A program made the position numbers and the translations under genes. A stretch of 64,000 nt of DNA. Origin: Mycobacterium sp. ITM-2016-00318 (GTDB lineage: Bacteria; Actinomycetota; Actinomycetes; Mycobacteriales; Mycobacteriaceae). The notes beneath the pieces were generated by a model. It made no database searches. It was not told the DNA's origin and saw only the letters and a program-made list of their open reading frames with translations. Within the stretch, counting starts at the first letter, position 1. Each line of letters starts with the position of its first letter. This document shows, one piece after another, positions 16,467 to 26,083 of the stretch. The DNA lies in NCBI RefSeq assembly GCF_002968285.2, contig NZ_CP134400.1, forward strand, positions 496,001 through 560,000, written 5' to 3'.

Positions 16467-18850
16467 CCGAGCGCCTCGACCTGCTTGGCCAGATCCGCGC
16501 GCAGGGTCTTCACCCGGCGGAGCCCCTTCTCCTCGTCGAGAACAGCTTGCAGCGCATCCTTCAAATGCCGCAGCGTCTCGTCGCCCGTTGCCGCGATCGT
16601 CTCGAAGGCATGTTTCTTCGCGACGTCAGTCAGCATCTGCAGAATCAACTCAGCGCCGTCAAGACGCCCCCACAAGTAGTCGTTCTCGCGGGCCTCCGCC
16701 GCGAAGAAGGCCGCGAAATGATGCACCGGAATGCCCTTGAGCTTGGTCGGCTTCGGGTCACCCTCCTTGCTCGGTGGCTTTAGCGCTGTTGCGGTGAGCG
16801 GGCTGAATTGCGCCACCGGGATGGGTGAGAGCTGGGGAAGCTCGCTCAAAGAGATCGTCGGGAACAACAGTCCGTCCCACAGGGCGAAAGCGAGGTAGCT
16901 GCTGAGCAGAGAGTTCCTCGCCTCGTCCGATCGCCACTCCTTTGTGCGCAGCCGGAACTCTTCGAGGAGCTTGACGCTGTCGTCGCGGGCCGGTTTCAGT
17001 GCGTCGGCATACCGCTCGAACATGACCTGCAACATCTCGCGGTTGTCCGCCGCGAACTTCTCCGGGTCGAGCCGGACCACGTCGTCATCGCTCAGGCGCA
17101 ACAGATTCAGCACTCCTTCGAATTCCATTCGCCCGATTGCGTCGATCGTTACGGAGCGGACCGTCGCGATCATCTCCCAAGCCTTCTCTTTGAGCTTGTC
17201 CAGATCACCTACGGGCGGTGTCCATCCGTTGTCGTCGAAGTCGTACAAGCTGTTGATTCGGCTGAGAATGAACATGAAACGCCGTTCGCGGTAGGGCATA
17301 TCCGACTCACGCAGCAGGTTGCCGAGCGCACGGGTATGTCCCATCTGCCAAGCGTCGTGCTTGCGTGCCCAGGCGATCCACGTGGCGGCGACGAACCCCG
17401 CTCTCGCAGAGGGCCTCGGATATCGGAGGCACCAACTGATTTCGTCGGCGAGCCGGTTGAGTACGGCCTCGAACTTCAGCCGTTGATACGTGGACCAGGC
17501 CGGGCCGAGCGAATCCCTGGCATCCGCATACACCTCGTTCGAGACGGCCTCGATCTTTGCTTGCAGTGCGGTGCCGTCGGCGGCGGTGACTTCGTCGACG
17601 AGTTGAGTGATGGTCATGGCTTCGGTGTTTGACTGCTGCAGTTGATTGGACAGCGCCGCCCGGACTCGCTTCTCGACGTATTTCTCCTGCTGTTCGGCGA
17701 TGGCCTTCACCTCGGCGATTCGCCAGTTCATGTCCCGCAACTTGGTCAACTCGACCAGGATCGGATGGCTGCCGCGCACGGTGGACAACGTGAAGAAGAT
17801 GTCCTTGAGCCACCGTCTGCCTTTGTCCGCGGGCTTGCCGTGGGTCATCGAATAGAGCTCCTGTCCCGGATCGGGCTCGATGTAAACGAGCTGCCTGTAC
17901 ACCCGGGTCCGTGCCCTTCGCCTGGCGATCGCGTCGATCACCAAATCGAACGGTGCGTTGTCCAGCACGCCCCCGTCGACGAAGTACGCGTCGTCGGCCT
18001 CATCCGGTTCGTATTGGCACAGGAAGACGGTCTGTGGGTGGAGGTCGACGTCCTGCCCGATCTCCTCCTTGAACGAGGCTTGGCTCACAGGCGCGAACGC
18101 GCCGGGAAAGCTGGCGCTGGCGCGACCGGCGAATGCCAGGTCGGCGGTGTACTGCTCGCCGAATTGCTGCGGGTTCTTGCCTACCCCGCTGAACACCAGC
18201 ACCTGGCGGTAATCGCGGTCTCGGTTGCTCGCGCCTCCGATGCCTGACGGGACCAGCACGTCGTAACCGTTGAGATCGGTTGCCGGCACGTACAACTCCA
18301 ACTCGGGAGCGGTGTCCGGTAGGAGCGAGTAGGCGGATTTATCCCGATCGCTCTCCATAGCCGTAAGCGCTTGATACAGAAGCTTGGACAGGTGCTCTCC
18401 GCGCAGCGGCGAGGAAGCGCCGAACATCCGGAACAACTGGCCGACAACGGTGGTCAGCACCTGCGCGCGAAGGCCGAAGAGTCGTGTCCCTCTCAGCAGC
18501 TTCCGGATATCACCTTCCTCGATCCACACCTTCTTCAGGGGCTCGAGGCTGGCGTTGCGGGCGATGGCTTTACTCAATGCGATGCCGTTGATTCCGCCGG
18601 CCGACGTACCTCCTATGATGTCGACGCTCACCTCCAGCCTCGGCCCGGACTCGGCGGTCCGGGTCAGGGCATCGAAGTACACCTTCTCGGTTCCTGCCGA
18701 GAATGGATTGGCATCCAAGCGCTTATCAAATTGTCTTGCAGCGCAAAGCAACTTGTGAATCTCCTTGGTCACTCCGTGCATATAGACGGCGAGTGACACG
18801 CCGCCGTAGCACACCAAGGCCAACCGCAGTTCGGCGTCGTTGTTCTTCAC
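16439..18850 (-). CDS. Large patatin-like acyl hydrolase
   Basis: An 803-aa protein of the patatin-related class seen in actinobacteria. The patatin catalytic dyad is present: nucleophile Ser in GGTSAGGING (about residue 80) with a preceding glycine-rich YGGVSLAVYMHG oxyanion element, and Asp in FVDGGVLDNAPFD (about 290). The remaining 450 residues are a long helical region without a recognised motif. Expected activity is lipid acyl hydrolysis, probably at the membrane although no TM segment is seen. Start is GTG 18850. The 3' end overlaps the MFS gene by 28 bp. Confidence 0.82.
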   Translation of the reverse strand: MKNNDAELRLALVCYGGVSLAVYMHGVTKEIHKLLCAARQFDKRLDANPFSAGTEKVYFDALTRTAESGPRLEVSVDIIGGTSAGGINGIALSKAIARNASLEPLKKVWIEEGDIRKLLRGTRLFGLRAQVLTTVVGQLFRMFGASSPLRGEHLSKLLYQALTAMESDRDKSAYSLLPDTAPELELYVPATDLNGYDVLVPSGIGGASNRDRDYRQVLVFSGVGKNPQQFGEQYTADLAFAGRASASFPGAFAPVSQASFKEEIGQDVDLHPQTVFLCQYEPDEADDAYFVDGGVLDNAPFDLVIDAIARRRARTRVYRQLVYIEPDPGQELYSMTHGKPADKGRRWLKDIFFTLSTVRGSHPILVELTKLRDMNWRIAEVKAIAEQQEKYVEKRVRAALSNQLQQSNTEAMTITQLVDEVTAADGTALQAKIEAVSNEVYADARDSLGPAWSTYQRLKFEAVLNRLADEISWCLRYPRPSARAGFVAATWIAWARKHDAWQMGHTRALGNLLRESDMPYRERRFMFILSRINSLYDFDDNGWTPPVGDLDKLKEKAWEMIATVRSVTIDAIGRMEFEGVLNLLRLSDDDVVRLDPEKFAADNREMLQVMFERYADALKPARDDSVKLLEEFRLRTKEWRSDEARNSLLSSYLAFALWDGLLFPTISLSELPQLSPIPVAQFSPLTATALKPPSKEGDPKPTKLKGIPVHHFAAFFAAEARENDYLWGRLDGAELILQMLTDVAKKHAFETIAATGDETLRHLKDALQAVLDEEKGLRRVKTLRADLAKQVEALGQASVSASP

Positions 18851-18964
18851 CAGAGCACCCCCGCTCTACAGCACCAGGACCTCGAATCGGCGCTACTGAA
18901 CCTGAGGGTAAGTCCTCGCATCGGCCTGTGGGATTGCTTTTTGCCCAGTGGGGTAGTCGGGTAC

Positions 18965-19768
18965 TCAGCCGGCGAGCTCAACCAACACCGGCGCGTGGTC
19001 GCTCGGCGATTTGCCCTTGCGTTCCTCGCGAACGATCTCGGCGTGAGTCACCCGTTGCGCCAGCGCAGGCGATCCGAGGATGAAGTCGATGCGCATGCCG
19101 CGGTTCTTCGGGAAGCGCAGCTGGGTGTAGTCCCAGTACGTGTAGACCGCGGGCCCCGGCGTGAAAGGCCGTACCACGTCGGTGAATCGAGCGTCGACGA
19201 TCGCCTTGAACGCGGCCCGCTCCGGTCCGGTGACGTGGGTGCTGCCCCGGTAAGCCTCGACGCTCCAGACGTCCTCGTCGGTGGGCGCGATGTTCCAGTC
19301 GCCCGTCAGCGCGATCGGCGCATCCGGGTTCTCGGCCAGCCACCTCTGCGCCGTAACCCTCAGCGCCGCAAGCCATGCCAGTTTGTAGCCGTAGTGCGGC
19401 GAATCGACGATGCGGCCGTTCGGTATGTAGAGGCTCCACACCCGCACGCCGTGACACGTCGCGCCGAGCGCCCGCGCCTCTGCCACCTCCTGAACATCAG
19501 CCCTGTCGCTCCACGTCGGCTGACCGTCGAAACCGACCTGGACGTCGTCGATGCCGACCCGCGAGGCGATGGCCACCCCGTTCCACTGGTTGAAGCCGCA
19601 GTGCACGACGTCATAGCCGATGGCGGCGAACGGCATCGTGGGGAACTGGTCGTCGTTGCACTTGGTCTCCTGCATCGCCAGCACGTCGACGTCGGCGCGT
19701 TCCAGCCAGTCGGTGACTCGGTCCACGCGGGCCCGGATCGAGTTCACATTCCAGGTGGCCAGCCGCAT
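18965..19768 (-). CDS. xthA: Exodeoxyribonuclease III / AP endonuclease
   Basis: DNA base-excision repair nuclease, 267 aa. Endonuclease/exonuclease/phosphatase motifs in order: ATWNVNSIRAR at the N terminus, AMQETK with metal-binding Glu (about 34), LTGDWNIAP (about 152), GMRIDFIL (about 228) and SDHAPVLVE with the catalytic Asp-His at the end. It follows the acetyltransferase with 9 bp between and corresponds to Rv0427c in recalled order. A leaderless-type -10 overlaps the upstream stop codon. Confidence 0.95.
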   Translation of the reverse strand: MRLATWNVNSIRARVDRVTDWLERADVDVLAMQETKCNDDQFPTMPFAAIGYDVVHCGFNQWNGVAIASRVGIDDVQVGFDGQPTWSDRADVQEVAEARALGATCHGVRVWSLYIPNGRIVDSPHYGYKLAWLAALRVTAQRWLAENPDAPIALTGDWNIAPTDEDVWSVEAYRGSTHVTGPERAAFKAIVDARFTDVVRPFTPGPAVYTYWDYTQLRFPKNRGMRIDFILGSPALAQRVTHAEIVREERKGKSPSDHAPVLVELAG

Positions 19769-19774
19769 GGCTAC

Positions 19775-19780
19775 AGGCTA
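19775..19780 (-). promoter_or_regulatory. Leaderless -10 element for xthA
   Basis: Minus-strand TAGCCT ends 6 bases before the xthA ATG (19768), so the transcript would begin at or next to the start codon. It overlaps the stop codon of the upstream gene. Confidence 0.45.
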
Positions 19781-20692
19781 CGGATCGACGGTGCCCGCCA
19801 TGTGCGCACCATCGATGTAGCGCGAACGATGCTGCGCGGTCAAGCCCATGTGTTCGTACAGCGCGATCGCGGGCGCGTTGTCGACGAGCACCTGCACATA
19901 GCAGCGCTCAGCGCCCTGTCCGCCTGCCCAGTCCAGCAGCGCCGCGCACAGGACCCGCGCGTGCCCCTCGCGCCGGTGACCTTCGGCGACGCGCACGGCC
20001 GAAAGACCCGCCCACCGAGTTCCGTCGGGCGCGCAGGTGACGGCAGCGCGTCCGACCGCGGCGTCCCCACGGGTCGCGAACACCACGACGCCGTCGAGCA
20101 CGGCCGACAAGACCTCCACGGGCACCTCGCGTTGGTAGAGGCGCAGCCACGTCGCGTCGGGCAGCGGCGCCAACGTCGTCGTGCCGTCTGGTGCACCTGC
20201 GGGCAGGTCGCGCACCATCACGATGGTCTCCAGGTGCGGCGAGTACGTTCCGTGCAGGCTCAGCAGCCGGTCGGGTACGGCGAGCCACGGTGTCTGGCCG
20301 CGTCGCGCATACCAGTCGACGACTGCGGGCACGCCCGCCACGCTCGCTGACAGATCAAGTGGGACAGCGGAATTCGCGCGATGGGTGTGGCCGTTCGCGC
20401 CGCGCACCAGCCAGCCGTCGATCCATTCGTGTTCGGTTCCCGGCCATGCCAGCGCGGCGGCGTGCTCCATCGCCCTTATCTGCGATGTCCGTACCGGGAC
20501 GTCGGTCAACGCTCGCACGGTGACGACATCTTCGGCCCTGAGTTCAACCACCGCACCGGCTTTCGTCCGCACCCGGATGACGGGGCCGGTATCGAGCAAG
20601 TGGCCGATCACATCGGTGAGCGGCGGCACCGAGCCCTGCGGTCGTCGGTAGCGCAGGCTGACGCGCGTTCCGACAACGGGCAGAGCCACCAT
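19778..20692 (-). CDS. GNAT-family acetyltransferase with N-terminal extension
   Basis: A 304-aa protein whose last ~130 residues form the GNAT fold; VRVAEGHRREGHARVLCAALLDWA carries the acetyl-CoA pyrophosphate loop (RxxGxA-like). The first ~60 residues form a small barrel-like domain (GTRVSLRYRRP). It sits one base after the def stop and matches the Rv0428c position, as recalled. The acceptor substrate is not known. Confidence 0.85.
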   Translation of the reverse strand: MVALPVVGTRVSLRYRRPQGSVPPLTDVIGHLLDTGPVIRVRTKAGAVVELRAEDVVTVRALTDVPVRTSQIRAMEHAAALAWPGTEHEWIDGWLVRGANGHTHRANSAVPLDLSASVAGVPAVVDWYARRGQTPWLAVPDRLLSLHGTYSPHLETIVMVRDLPAGAPDGTTTLAPLPDATWLRLYQREVPVEVLSAVLDGVVVFATRGDAAVGRAAVTCAPDGTRWAGLSAVRVAEGHRREGHARVLCAALLDWAGGQGAERCYVQVLVDNAPAIALYEHMGLTAQHRSRYIDGAHMAGTVDP

Positions 20693-20693
20693 G

Positions 20694-21287
20694 TCAGTGC
20701 CCGAACGGGTCGGGGACCTCGCCGGGCATCCAGGTCAGACCGGGCACACCCCAGCCGTGCGATTTCACCGCCCGCTTGGCGCTGCGCGCATGCCTGCCCA
20801 CCAACCGGTCCAGATACAGGAACCCGTCGAGGTGTCCGGTCTCGTGCTGCAGCATCCGGGCGAACAGCCCGGTGCCCTCCAGCGTGATCGGTGTGCCGTC
20901 GGCGTCCAGTCCGGTCACCCGCGCCCAATCGGCGCGACCGGTGGGAAACGTTTCGCCGGGCACCGAAAGGCAACCTTCGTCGTCATCGTCCGGGTCGGGC
21001 ATGGTCTCGGGCACCTCCGAGGTTTCCAGCACCGGATTGACGATGACGCCGCGTCTGCGGGCCGACTTCCCGCGGTCCTCCGCGCAGTCGTAGACGAAGA
21101 CTCTCGACGACACACCGATCTGGTTGGCGGCGAGGCCAACACCGTGCGCCGCGTCCATCGTGTCGTACAGGTTTGTGATCAAGTCGGCGAGATCGGGAGG
21201 CAGCGAACCGTCATCGGCAACCGGCACCGGGGTGGTAGCGATGTGCAAGACGGGATCTCCGACGATTCGGATCGGGACGACTGCCAC
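20694..21287 (-). CDS. def: Peptide deformylase
   Basis: Removes the formyl group from nascent N-formyl-Met peptides using Fe/Zn. All three motifs are intact: [19 protein letters not shown] (metal Cys) and QHETGHLDG (metal His pair and catalytic Glu). The GTG at 21287 ([12 protein letters not shown]) yields 197 aa, the length recalled for the M. tuberculosis enzyme; the longer upstream frame is rejected. First gene of a def-GNAT-xthA minus-strand operon with gaps of 1 and 9 bp. Confidence 0.95.
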   Translation of the reverse strand: MAVVPIRIVGDPVLHIATTPVPVADDGSLPPDLADLITNLYDTMDAAHGVGLAANQIGVSSRVFVYDCAEDRGKSARRRGVIVNPVLETSEVPETMPDPDDDDEGCLSVPGETFPTGRADWARVTGLDADGTPITLEGTGLFARMLQHETGHLDGFLYLDRLVGRHARSAKRAVKSHGWGVPGLTWMPGEVPDPFGH

Positions 21288-21408
21288 GGTTGGCAAGCTT
21301 AAGTGAGCCGACTCGCCCGGTTGGCTGACGGCCCTGGTAGCAATGCCGTGGTTGAATATTCGCGGTATCGCTAGCGAGGTTAAGTGCAGGAAAGGGTCCA
21401 CGAGCAAC

Positions 21409-21717
21409 ATGGACGGCGCCATCGCGCGGACTGAGCAATCCGGGGACGACTCTGAGCTCACCGATGGGCTGACCCGCCGCGAACACGACATATTGGCCTT
21501 CGAACGGCAGTGGTGGAAGTACGCAGGCGCCAAGGAAGACGCCATCAAGGAACTGTTCTCGATGTCGGCGACCCGCTACTACCAGGTGCTCAACGCCCTC
21601 GTCGACAGGCCCGAGGCGCTGGCGGCCGATCCGATGCTGGTCAAGCGGCTGAGGCGGCTTCGCGCGAGCAGGCAGAAGGCGCGGGCGGCACGCCGTCTCG
21701 GCTTCGAGGTGACCTGA
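21409..21717 (+). CDS. DUF3263 protein
   Basis: Small cytosolic protein of 102 aa in which [16 protein letters not shown] and [20 protein letters not shown] form a helical, HTH-like DUF3263 module; the tail is very Arg/Lys rich ([17 protein letters not shown]), consistent with nucleic acid contact. ATG 21409 follows AGGAAAGGG at 12 bases. Divergent from def and upstream of virR, as in the Rv0429c-Rv0430-Rv0431 order I recall. Function not established here. Confidence 0.82.
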   Translation: MDGAIARTEQSGDDSELTDGLTRREHDILAFERQWWKYAGAKEDAIKELFSMSATRYYQVLNALVDRPEALAADPMLVKRLRRLRASRQKARAARRLGFEVT

Positions 21718-21767
21718 GCCTTCCTGTGCCTTGCTGAGCCTTCCGCAGGTCTCACCCCCTTCGCCGA

Positions 21768-21773
21768 TACAGT
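21768..21773 (+). promoter_or_regulatory. Leaderless -10 element for virR
   Basis: TACAGT lies 7 bases before the virR ATG, the spacing of mycobacterial leaderless promoters. No Shine-Dalgarno is visible. Confidence 0.45.
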
Positions 21774-21780
21774 GGGCCCA

Positions 21781-22254
21781 ATGAACGAGCGCCATTCCGA
21801 TTCCTCCGGGCTGCCCCTGCGCGCCATGGTGATGGTGCTGTTGTTCCTCGGCGTCGTCTTTCTCCTGGTCGGATTGCAGGCCATGGGCGGAGGGGACGAC
21901 TCGAGCGCGGACGACTCACCGGTGGCCGTCAGCAGTTCTTCGACCCCGTCGCCGACCCCGTCGGAGGCCCCGGCGCCCGCCGCGAAGGCCGAAGTCCGCG
22001 TCTACAACACCTCCGAGACCGCGGGGGCCGCCGAGAACACGGCCAATCAGCTCCGCGAGGCCGGCTGGAATGTCACCGAGACCGGGAACCTCACCATCGA
22101 GGGGTTGACCGCGACCACCGTCTACTTCAGCGACGCGCCCGGCGAGCGGAAGTCCGCCGATGAGGTCGGCCAACTGCTGTCGGCGCCGGTCGAGCCGAGG
22201 GCACCCGAACTGGCCGAGCAACCACCGGGCGTCGTCGTGGCGGTGGCGGGATAG
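21781..22254 (+). CDS. virR: LytR_C-domain membrane protein (VirR-like)
   Basis: A 157-aa single-pass protein. A short cytoplasmic tail and one TM (about 15-37) precede a Ser/Pro-rich linker (50-70) and a LytR C-terminal domain (about 72-150, VRVYNTSETAGAAENTANQL). In M. tuberculosis the protein at this position (Rv0431) is VirR, linked to envelope integrity and vesicle release. It precedes sodC by 9 bp. Confidence 0.85.
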   Translation: MNERHSDSSGLPLRAMVMVLLFLGVVFLLVGLQAMGGGDDSSADDSPVAVSSSSTPSPTPSEAPAPAAKAEVRVYNTSETAGAAENTANQLREAGWNVTETGNLTIEGLTATTVYFSDAPGERKSADEVGQLLSAPVEPRAPELAEQPPGVVVAVAG

Positions 22255-22257
22255 GCT
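22252..22257 (+). promoter_or_regulatory. Leaderless -10 element for sodC
   Basis: TAGGCT, overlapping the virR stop codon, ends 6 bases before the sodC ATG. sodC can thus be transcribed on its own. Confidence 0.45.
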
Positions 22258-22263
22258 CTCGAC

Positions 22264-22977
22264 ATGCTTGCCTCGCGTGCGCAGACGCTGACCGTAGCCA
22301 CCCTGTTCGCTGTTCCGGCACTCGCACTGAGTGCCTGTACCCCCAACGAGCCCATTGCCTCTGAGCCCGGCACCACACCGTCGGTGTGGACCGGGTCGCC
22401 GGCACCGTCGGCCCAGGCCGAGAGCGAGGGCGAGGGTCAGGGCGAAGCCGCTCCGTCGGGTGAGAAGCTGACCGCGCAGCTGAAGAACCCCCGCGGCTCC
22501 ACGGTGGCCACCGCCGACTTCGCATTCTCCAGCGGCTACGTGACGGTGACCGTGAAGACCACCGGCTCCGGACAGCTCGCACCGGGCTTCCACGGAATGC
22601 ACATCCACTCGGTGGGCAAGTGCGAAGCCAGCTCGGTCGCGCCGACCGGTGGCGAGCCGGGCGACTTCAACTCCGCCGGTGGGCATTTCCAGGTTCCCGG
22701 CCACAGCGGGCATCCGGCCAGCGGCGACCTCACGTCGCTGCAGGTGCGTGAAGACGGCACCGCGCAGGTGGTCACGACCACCGACGCTTTCACCGCGGAG
22801 GATCTGCAGGCGGGCGCCAAGACGTCGATCATCATTCACGAGAAGGCCGACAACTTCGCCAACATCCCGGCGGAGCGTTACCAGCAGACCAACGGCACCC
22901 CGCCCCCTGACCAGACGACGCTCGCCACCGGCGATGCCGGAAAGCGGGTCGCGTGCGGTGTTATCGGCACCGGTTAG
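22264..22977 (+). CDS. sodC: Cu,Zn superoxide dismutase, lipoprotein
   Basis: Periplasmic or cell-wall enzyme that dismutates superoxide, 237 aa. The signal peptide ends in a lipobox ALSAC (Cys25), followed by a low-complexity Ser/Glu/Gly linker to about 70. Metal ligands are seen in [12 protein letters not shown] (two Cu His, disulfide Cys), [15 protein letters not shown] (bridging/Zn) and [10 protein letters not shown]; the second disulfide Cys is in KRVACGVIG near the C terminus. Position matches Rv0432. Confidence 0.95.
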   Translation: MLASRAQTLTVATLFAVPALALSACTPNEPIASEPGTTPSVWTGSPAPSAQAESEGEGQGEAAPSGEKLTAQLKNPRGSTVATADFAFSSGYVTVTVKTTGSGQLAPGFHGMHIHSVGKCEASSVAPTGGEPGDFNSAGGHFQVPGHSGHPASGDLTSLQVREDGTAQVVTTTDAFTAEDLQAGAKTSIIIHEKADNFANIPAERYQQTNGTPPPDQTTLATGDAGKRVACGVIGTG

Positions 22978-24088
22978 CAGTCGAATAGATTTCGCCGGGT
23001 CACCCCGGCCGACCGTTGGCGTCGAATGGGAGTTCGCTCTCGTCGACGCCGTCACCCGCGACCTGAGCAACGAGGCGGCCGCGGTGATCGCCGAGATCGG
23101 CGAAAACCCGCGCGTGCACAAGGAATTGCTGCGCAACACCGTCGAGATCGTCACCGGGATCTGCGACAACGCAGGGCAGGCGATGGAGGACCTGCGGACC
23201 ACGCTCCTGCCTGCGAGAGACGTCGTGCGCGGCCGCGGCATGGAATTGTTCTGCGCGGGCACCCACCCGTTCGCGAAATGGTCTGCCCAGAAGCTCACCG
23301 ACGCACCGCGCTACGCCGAACTGATCAAGCGCACTCAGTGGTGGGGTCGCCAGATGCTGATCTGGGGCGTGCACGTGCATGTCGGGATCTCGTCGGCACA
23401 CAAGGTGATGCCGATCGTCACCTCGTTGCTCAACCACTACCCGCACCTGCTGGCACTGTCCTCGTCGTCGCCTTACTGGGACGGCGAGGACACCGGGTAC
23501 GCGAGCAACCGCGCGATGATGTTCCAGCAGCTGCCGACCGCAGGGCTGCCGTTCCACTTCCAGAATTGGGCGCAGTGGGAGGGCTTCGTCCACGACCAGA
23601 AGAAGACCGGCATCATCGACCACATGAACGAGATCCGGTGGGACATCAGGCCTTCGCCCCACCTCGGCACCGTGGAGGTGCGCATCTTCGACGGTGTGTC
23701 CAACCTGCGCGAGCTCGGTGCGCTGACCGCGCTGACGCACTGCCTCATTGTCGATCTGGACCGCAAGCTCGACGCAGGCGAACAGCTGCCGACGATGCCG
23801 CCGTGGCACGTGCAGGAGAACAAGTGGCGCGCTGCGCGCTATGGACTCGACGCGGTGATCATCCTCGACGCCGACAGCAACGAGCGGCTGGTCACCGACG
23901 ACCTCGACGAGCTGCTGAACCGGCTCGAACCGGTCGCCGAATCGTTGGGCTGCAGCGACGAATTGGCCAATGTCGCCGACATCTATGGTCACGGTGCGTC
24001 ATATCAGCGGCAGCGGCGTGTCGCCGAGGACAACGACGGCGATCTGCGTGCCGTCGTCGACGCGTTGATCGGCGAGTTGGACATCTGA
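22958..24088 (+). CDS. YbdK-type carboxylate-amine ligase
   Basis: Member of the glutamate-cysteine ligase 2 family, 376 aa. [10 protein letters not shown] near the N terminus, [27 protein letters not shown] (metal-binding His) and [18 protein letters not shown] are family signatures. GTG 22958 gives the same length recalled for Rv0433 and overlaps sodC by 20 bp; an ATG at 22934 is the alternative. In E. coli YbdK has weak gamma-glutamylcysteine ligase activity, but mycobacteria use mycothiol, so the true substrate is open. Confidence 0.88.
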   Translation: MLSAPVSSRIDFAGSPRPTVGVEWEFALVDAVTRDLSNEAAAVIAEIGENPRVHKELLRNTVEIVTGICDNAGQAMEDLRTTLLPARDVVRGRGMELFCAGTHPFAKWSAQKLTDAPRYAELIKRTQWWGRQMLIWGVHVHVGISSAHKVMPIVTSLLNHYPHLLALSSSSPYWDGEDTGYASNRAMMFQQLPTAGLPFHFQNWAQWEGFVHDQKKTGIIDHMNEIRWDIRPSPHLGTVEVRIFDGVSNLRELGALTALTHCLIVDLDRKLDAGEQLPTMPPWHVQENKWRAARYGLDAVIILDADSNERLVTDDLDELLNRLEPVAESLGCSDELANVADIYGHGASYQRQRRVAEDNDGDLRAVVDALIGELDI

Positions 24089-24090
24089 TC

Positions 24091-24726
24091 GTGGCGACCA
24101 TTCCGATGTTTCCGCTCGAGCGGGCGATGCTGCCCGGCGAGGAACTGCCGCTGCGGATCTTCGAACCCAGGTACGCCGAACTGGTGGCCGACTGCCTCGC
24201 GATGGACGACCCGGCCTTCGGGGTCGTGCTGATCGAAGCGGGCCGTGAGGTGGGCGGCGGCGACGCGCGCAGCGATGTCGGGACATTGGCCCACATCACC
24301 GAGGTCGCCGACTTCGGGGACGGCCGCTACCGCCTGAACTGCGTTATGGCCGAACGCATCCAGGTGCTGGAATGGCAACCCGACAACCCGTATCCGCGAG
24401 CCGCGATCGAGGTATGGCCCGACGAGCCGGGCGAAGACGTCGGCGCCGACGCCATCCGCGATATCGAGGACCGCATGATCGCCCTGTTCGAGCGGATCGC
24501 TGGCGCCCGCGGCGCGGAGGTCAACGGGCGCGACATCGTGGCAGGCGCGGACGCGGCACCCGACGCGGCAATGTGGTTGTACGCGTTGACCGCCCGGCTA
24601 CCGATGGGCCAGGCCGACCGGTACTCGGTGCTGGCCGCGCCGACCGTCGCCGCGCGGCTTGCGGCACTGCGCGAGGCCGTCGAGACCGTCAGGGCGCTCG
24701 TCGAATTCCAGCTGTCCGGCGACTAG
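24091..24726 (+). CDS. Stand-alone Lon N-terminal (LON_substr_bdg) domain protein
   Basis: A 211-aa protein consisting only of the substrate-recognition domain of Lon protease: IPMFPLERAMLPGEELPLRIFEPRY at the start, GTLAHITEVADF in the middle and a helical C-terminal half. It has no AAA or protease domain. GTG 24091 begins 2 bases after the ybdK-like stop, so it is co-translated. Position matches Rv0434. Probably an adaptor or ligand-binding protein. Confidence 0.85.
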   Translation: MATIPMFPLERAMLPGEELPLRIFEPRYAELVADCLAMDDPAFGVVLIEAGREVGGGDARSDVGTLAHITEVADFGDGRYRLNCVMAERIQVLEWQPDNPYPRAAIEVWPDEPGEDVGADAIRDIEDRMIALFERIAGARGAEVNGRDIVAGADAAPDAAMWLYALTARLPMGQADRYSVLAAPTVAARLAALREAVETVRALVEFQLSGD

Positions 24727-24731
24727 CCGGG

Positions 24732-25643
24732 TCAGCCAGGCGCCGCACCGGCGGCGACATTGAGCGTTGCCTCTACGAAAGCCGTTCGCGGCGTTGTGTC
24801 GTCGTCGGTCGTGCGGTTGTATCGGCCCATCAGATCGGCGGCGGGAATGCTCATCGCATCCCAGCCGTGATCGGTGAACCAGTCGATCGCCTCGGTGCGG
24901 TCCTCGATGAACCACAGATCGGCCACATCCGGTGTGTCGTCTTCAACGCTGGCTTCCTGCCGTACCTGCCGCATCCGTTCGCGGCGGCTGGCCAGATACT
25001 CAGGGTCGAAGAAGCCGGCGCCGAAGGCCTCGATGCCGATTCGACTGCCCTTGGCGCTCAGACCGGTGATGCGCTCGAACAACAGGTCCTGTCCGGCGGC
25101 AGAAAGATAGGGCAGCAGACCCTCTGCGGCCCATGCCGTCGGCTCATCCGGGTCGAAACCCGCTTCCAGCAACGCCTTCGGCCAGTCCTGCCGGAGGTCG
25201 ACGGGCACCGGCACATACCGGGCCGCGGGTTTCACGTTGCGGCTCCGCAGCGTCTCGGTCTTGAACGCGAGCACCTTCGGCTGATCGATCTCGTAGACCG
25301 TGGTGCCGTCGTTCCACGGCAGCCGCCACGCCCTGGCGTCGAGTCCGGCCGCGAGGATGACGGCCTGCTCGATACCCCGCGCCCCCGCCGCGATGAAGAA
25401 TTCGTCGAACCATTTGGTGCGCGATGCGGCGTAACCGGCGATCGAACGGATCCGCTCGGCGATATGACGTTGCGGCAACTGCCATCCGCGCGCGATGGCC
25501 GCCTCGACGAACATCTCGGCGAAGGGGTCGGTGAACAACGGGCACTCCGACGTCGACTCCTGGGACCGCGCCCACGCCACGCCGAGGGCCGTCGCACCGG
25601 CACCTTCGGTGATGTCCCAGGAATCGTTGTCAGTTCTGGTCAT
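24732..25643 (-). CDS. SAM-dependent methyltransferase of the mycobacterial leucine-carboxymethyl-like family
   Basis: A 303-aa class I methyltransferase. TDPFAEMF precedes the SAM site QAVILAAGLDARAWRLPW (about 95-113), VYEIDQPKVLAFK supplies the acidic ribose-binding residue, and AAEGLLPYL is the family motif IV. M. tuberculosis has many paralogues with unknown targets. Start 25643 has GAGGA upstream. It lies 98 bp downstream of mnhG on the same strand and may be read from the antiporter transcript. Confidence 0.88.
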   Translation of the reverse strand: MTRTDNDSWDITEGAGATALGVAWARSQESTSECPLFTDPFAEMFVEAAIARGWQLPQRHIAERIRSIAGYAASRTKWFDEFFIAAGARGIEQAVILAAGLDARAWRLPWNDGTTVYEIDQPKVLAFKTETLRSRNVKPAARYVPVPVDLRQDWPKALLEAGFDPDEPTAWAAEGLLPYLSAAGQDLLFERITGLSAKGSRIGIEAFGAGFFDPEYLASRRERMRQVRQEASVEDDTPDVADLWFIEDRTEAIDWFTDHGWDAMSIPAADLMGRYNRTTDDDTTPRTAFVEATLNVAAGAAPG

Positions 25644-25741
25644 TCGGTCCTCGCCTTCGGTGTCTTTTTGCTCGGCTCGCACTAGCTCCGGTCCTCGCTC
25701 GTTCCTCGTCCCCTGCCCTGCGGGCGTGGGCCCAGCGCACC

Positions 25742-26083
25742 TCACTCGCGCTCGCCTTCGGCGTAGGTCTGCAGTTCGTCTTTGGTCAGCATGTCTCTCA
25801 GGTTCTGTTCCCGGTATGCCAACTGTCCCACCCGATTGGCGACCACCGGCGCGGTGATCACGGCGAACATGCCGGTGAGGATCAGCATGCCGACATCCAC
25901 ATTGCCACGCAGCCGGACGGCGGCGCCGACCAACACCAACAGCAGTCCGAGCACCTGCGGTTTGGTGGCCGCATGCATGCGCGACAGGGTGTCCGGGAAG
26001 CGCACCACGCCGATCGCAGCGGTGAGCGCCAGCGCCGACCCGCTCAGCACGAGCACGGCGGCAGCGACGTCGGAGATGCTCAT
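25742..26083 (-). CDS. mnhG: Mrp antiporter subunit G
   Basis: A 113-aa protein with three TM segments and the subunit G signature GVVRFPDTLSRMHAATKPQVLG (about 25-46). It is the last subunit of the operon; its ATG overlaps the mnhF stop (ATGA). Part of the multi-subunit monovalent cation/proton antiporter in the cytoplasmic membrane. Confidence 0.9.
   Translation of the reverse strand: MSISDVAAAVLVLSGSALALTAAIGVVRFPDTLSRMHAATKPQVLGLLLVLVGAAVRLRGNVDVGMLILTGMFAVITAPVVANRVGQLAYREQNLRDMLTKDELQTYAEGERE

Noticed and set aside
16439..18850. Patatin as a CBASS effector
   Set aside because: No nucleotidyltransferase, ubiquitin-like or ancillary gene is nearby; the neighbouring MFS gene gives no defence context.
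23026..24726. Fusion of the YbdK ligase and the Lon-like domain
   Set aside because: The frames differ, a stop and a GTG start separate them by two bases; the long frame is a shadow.
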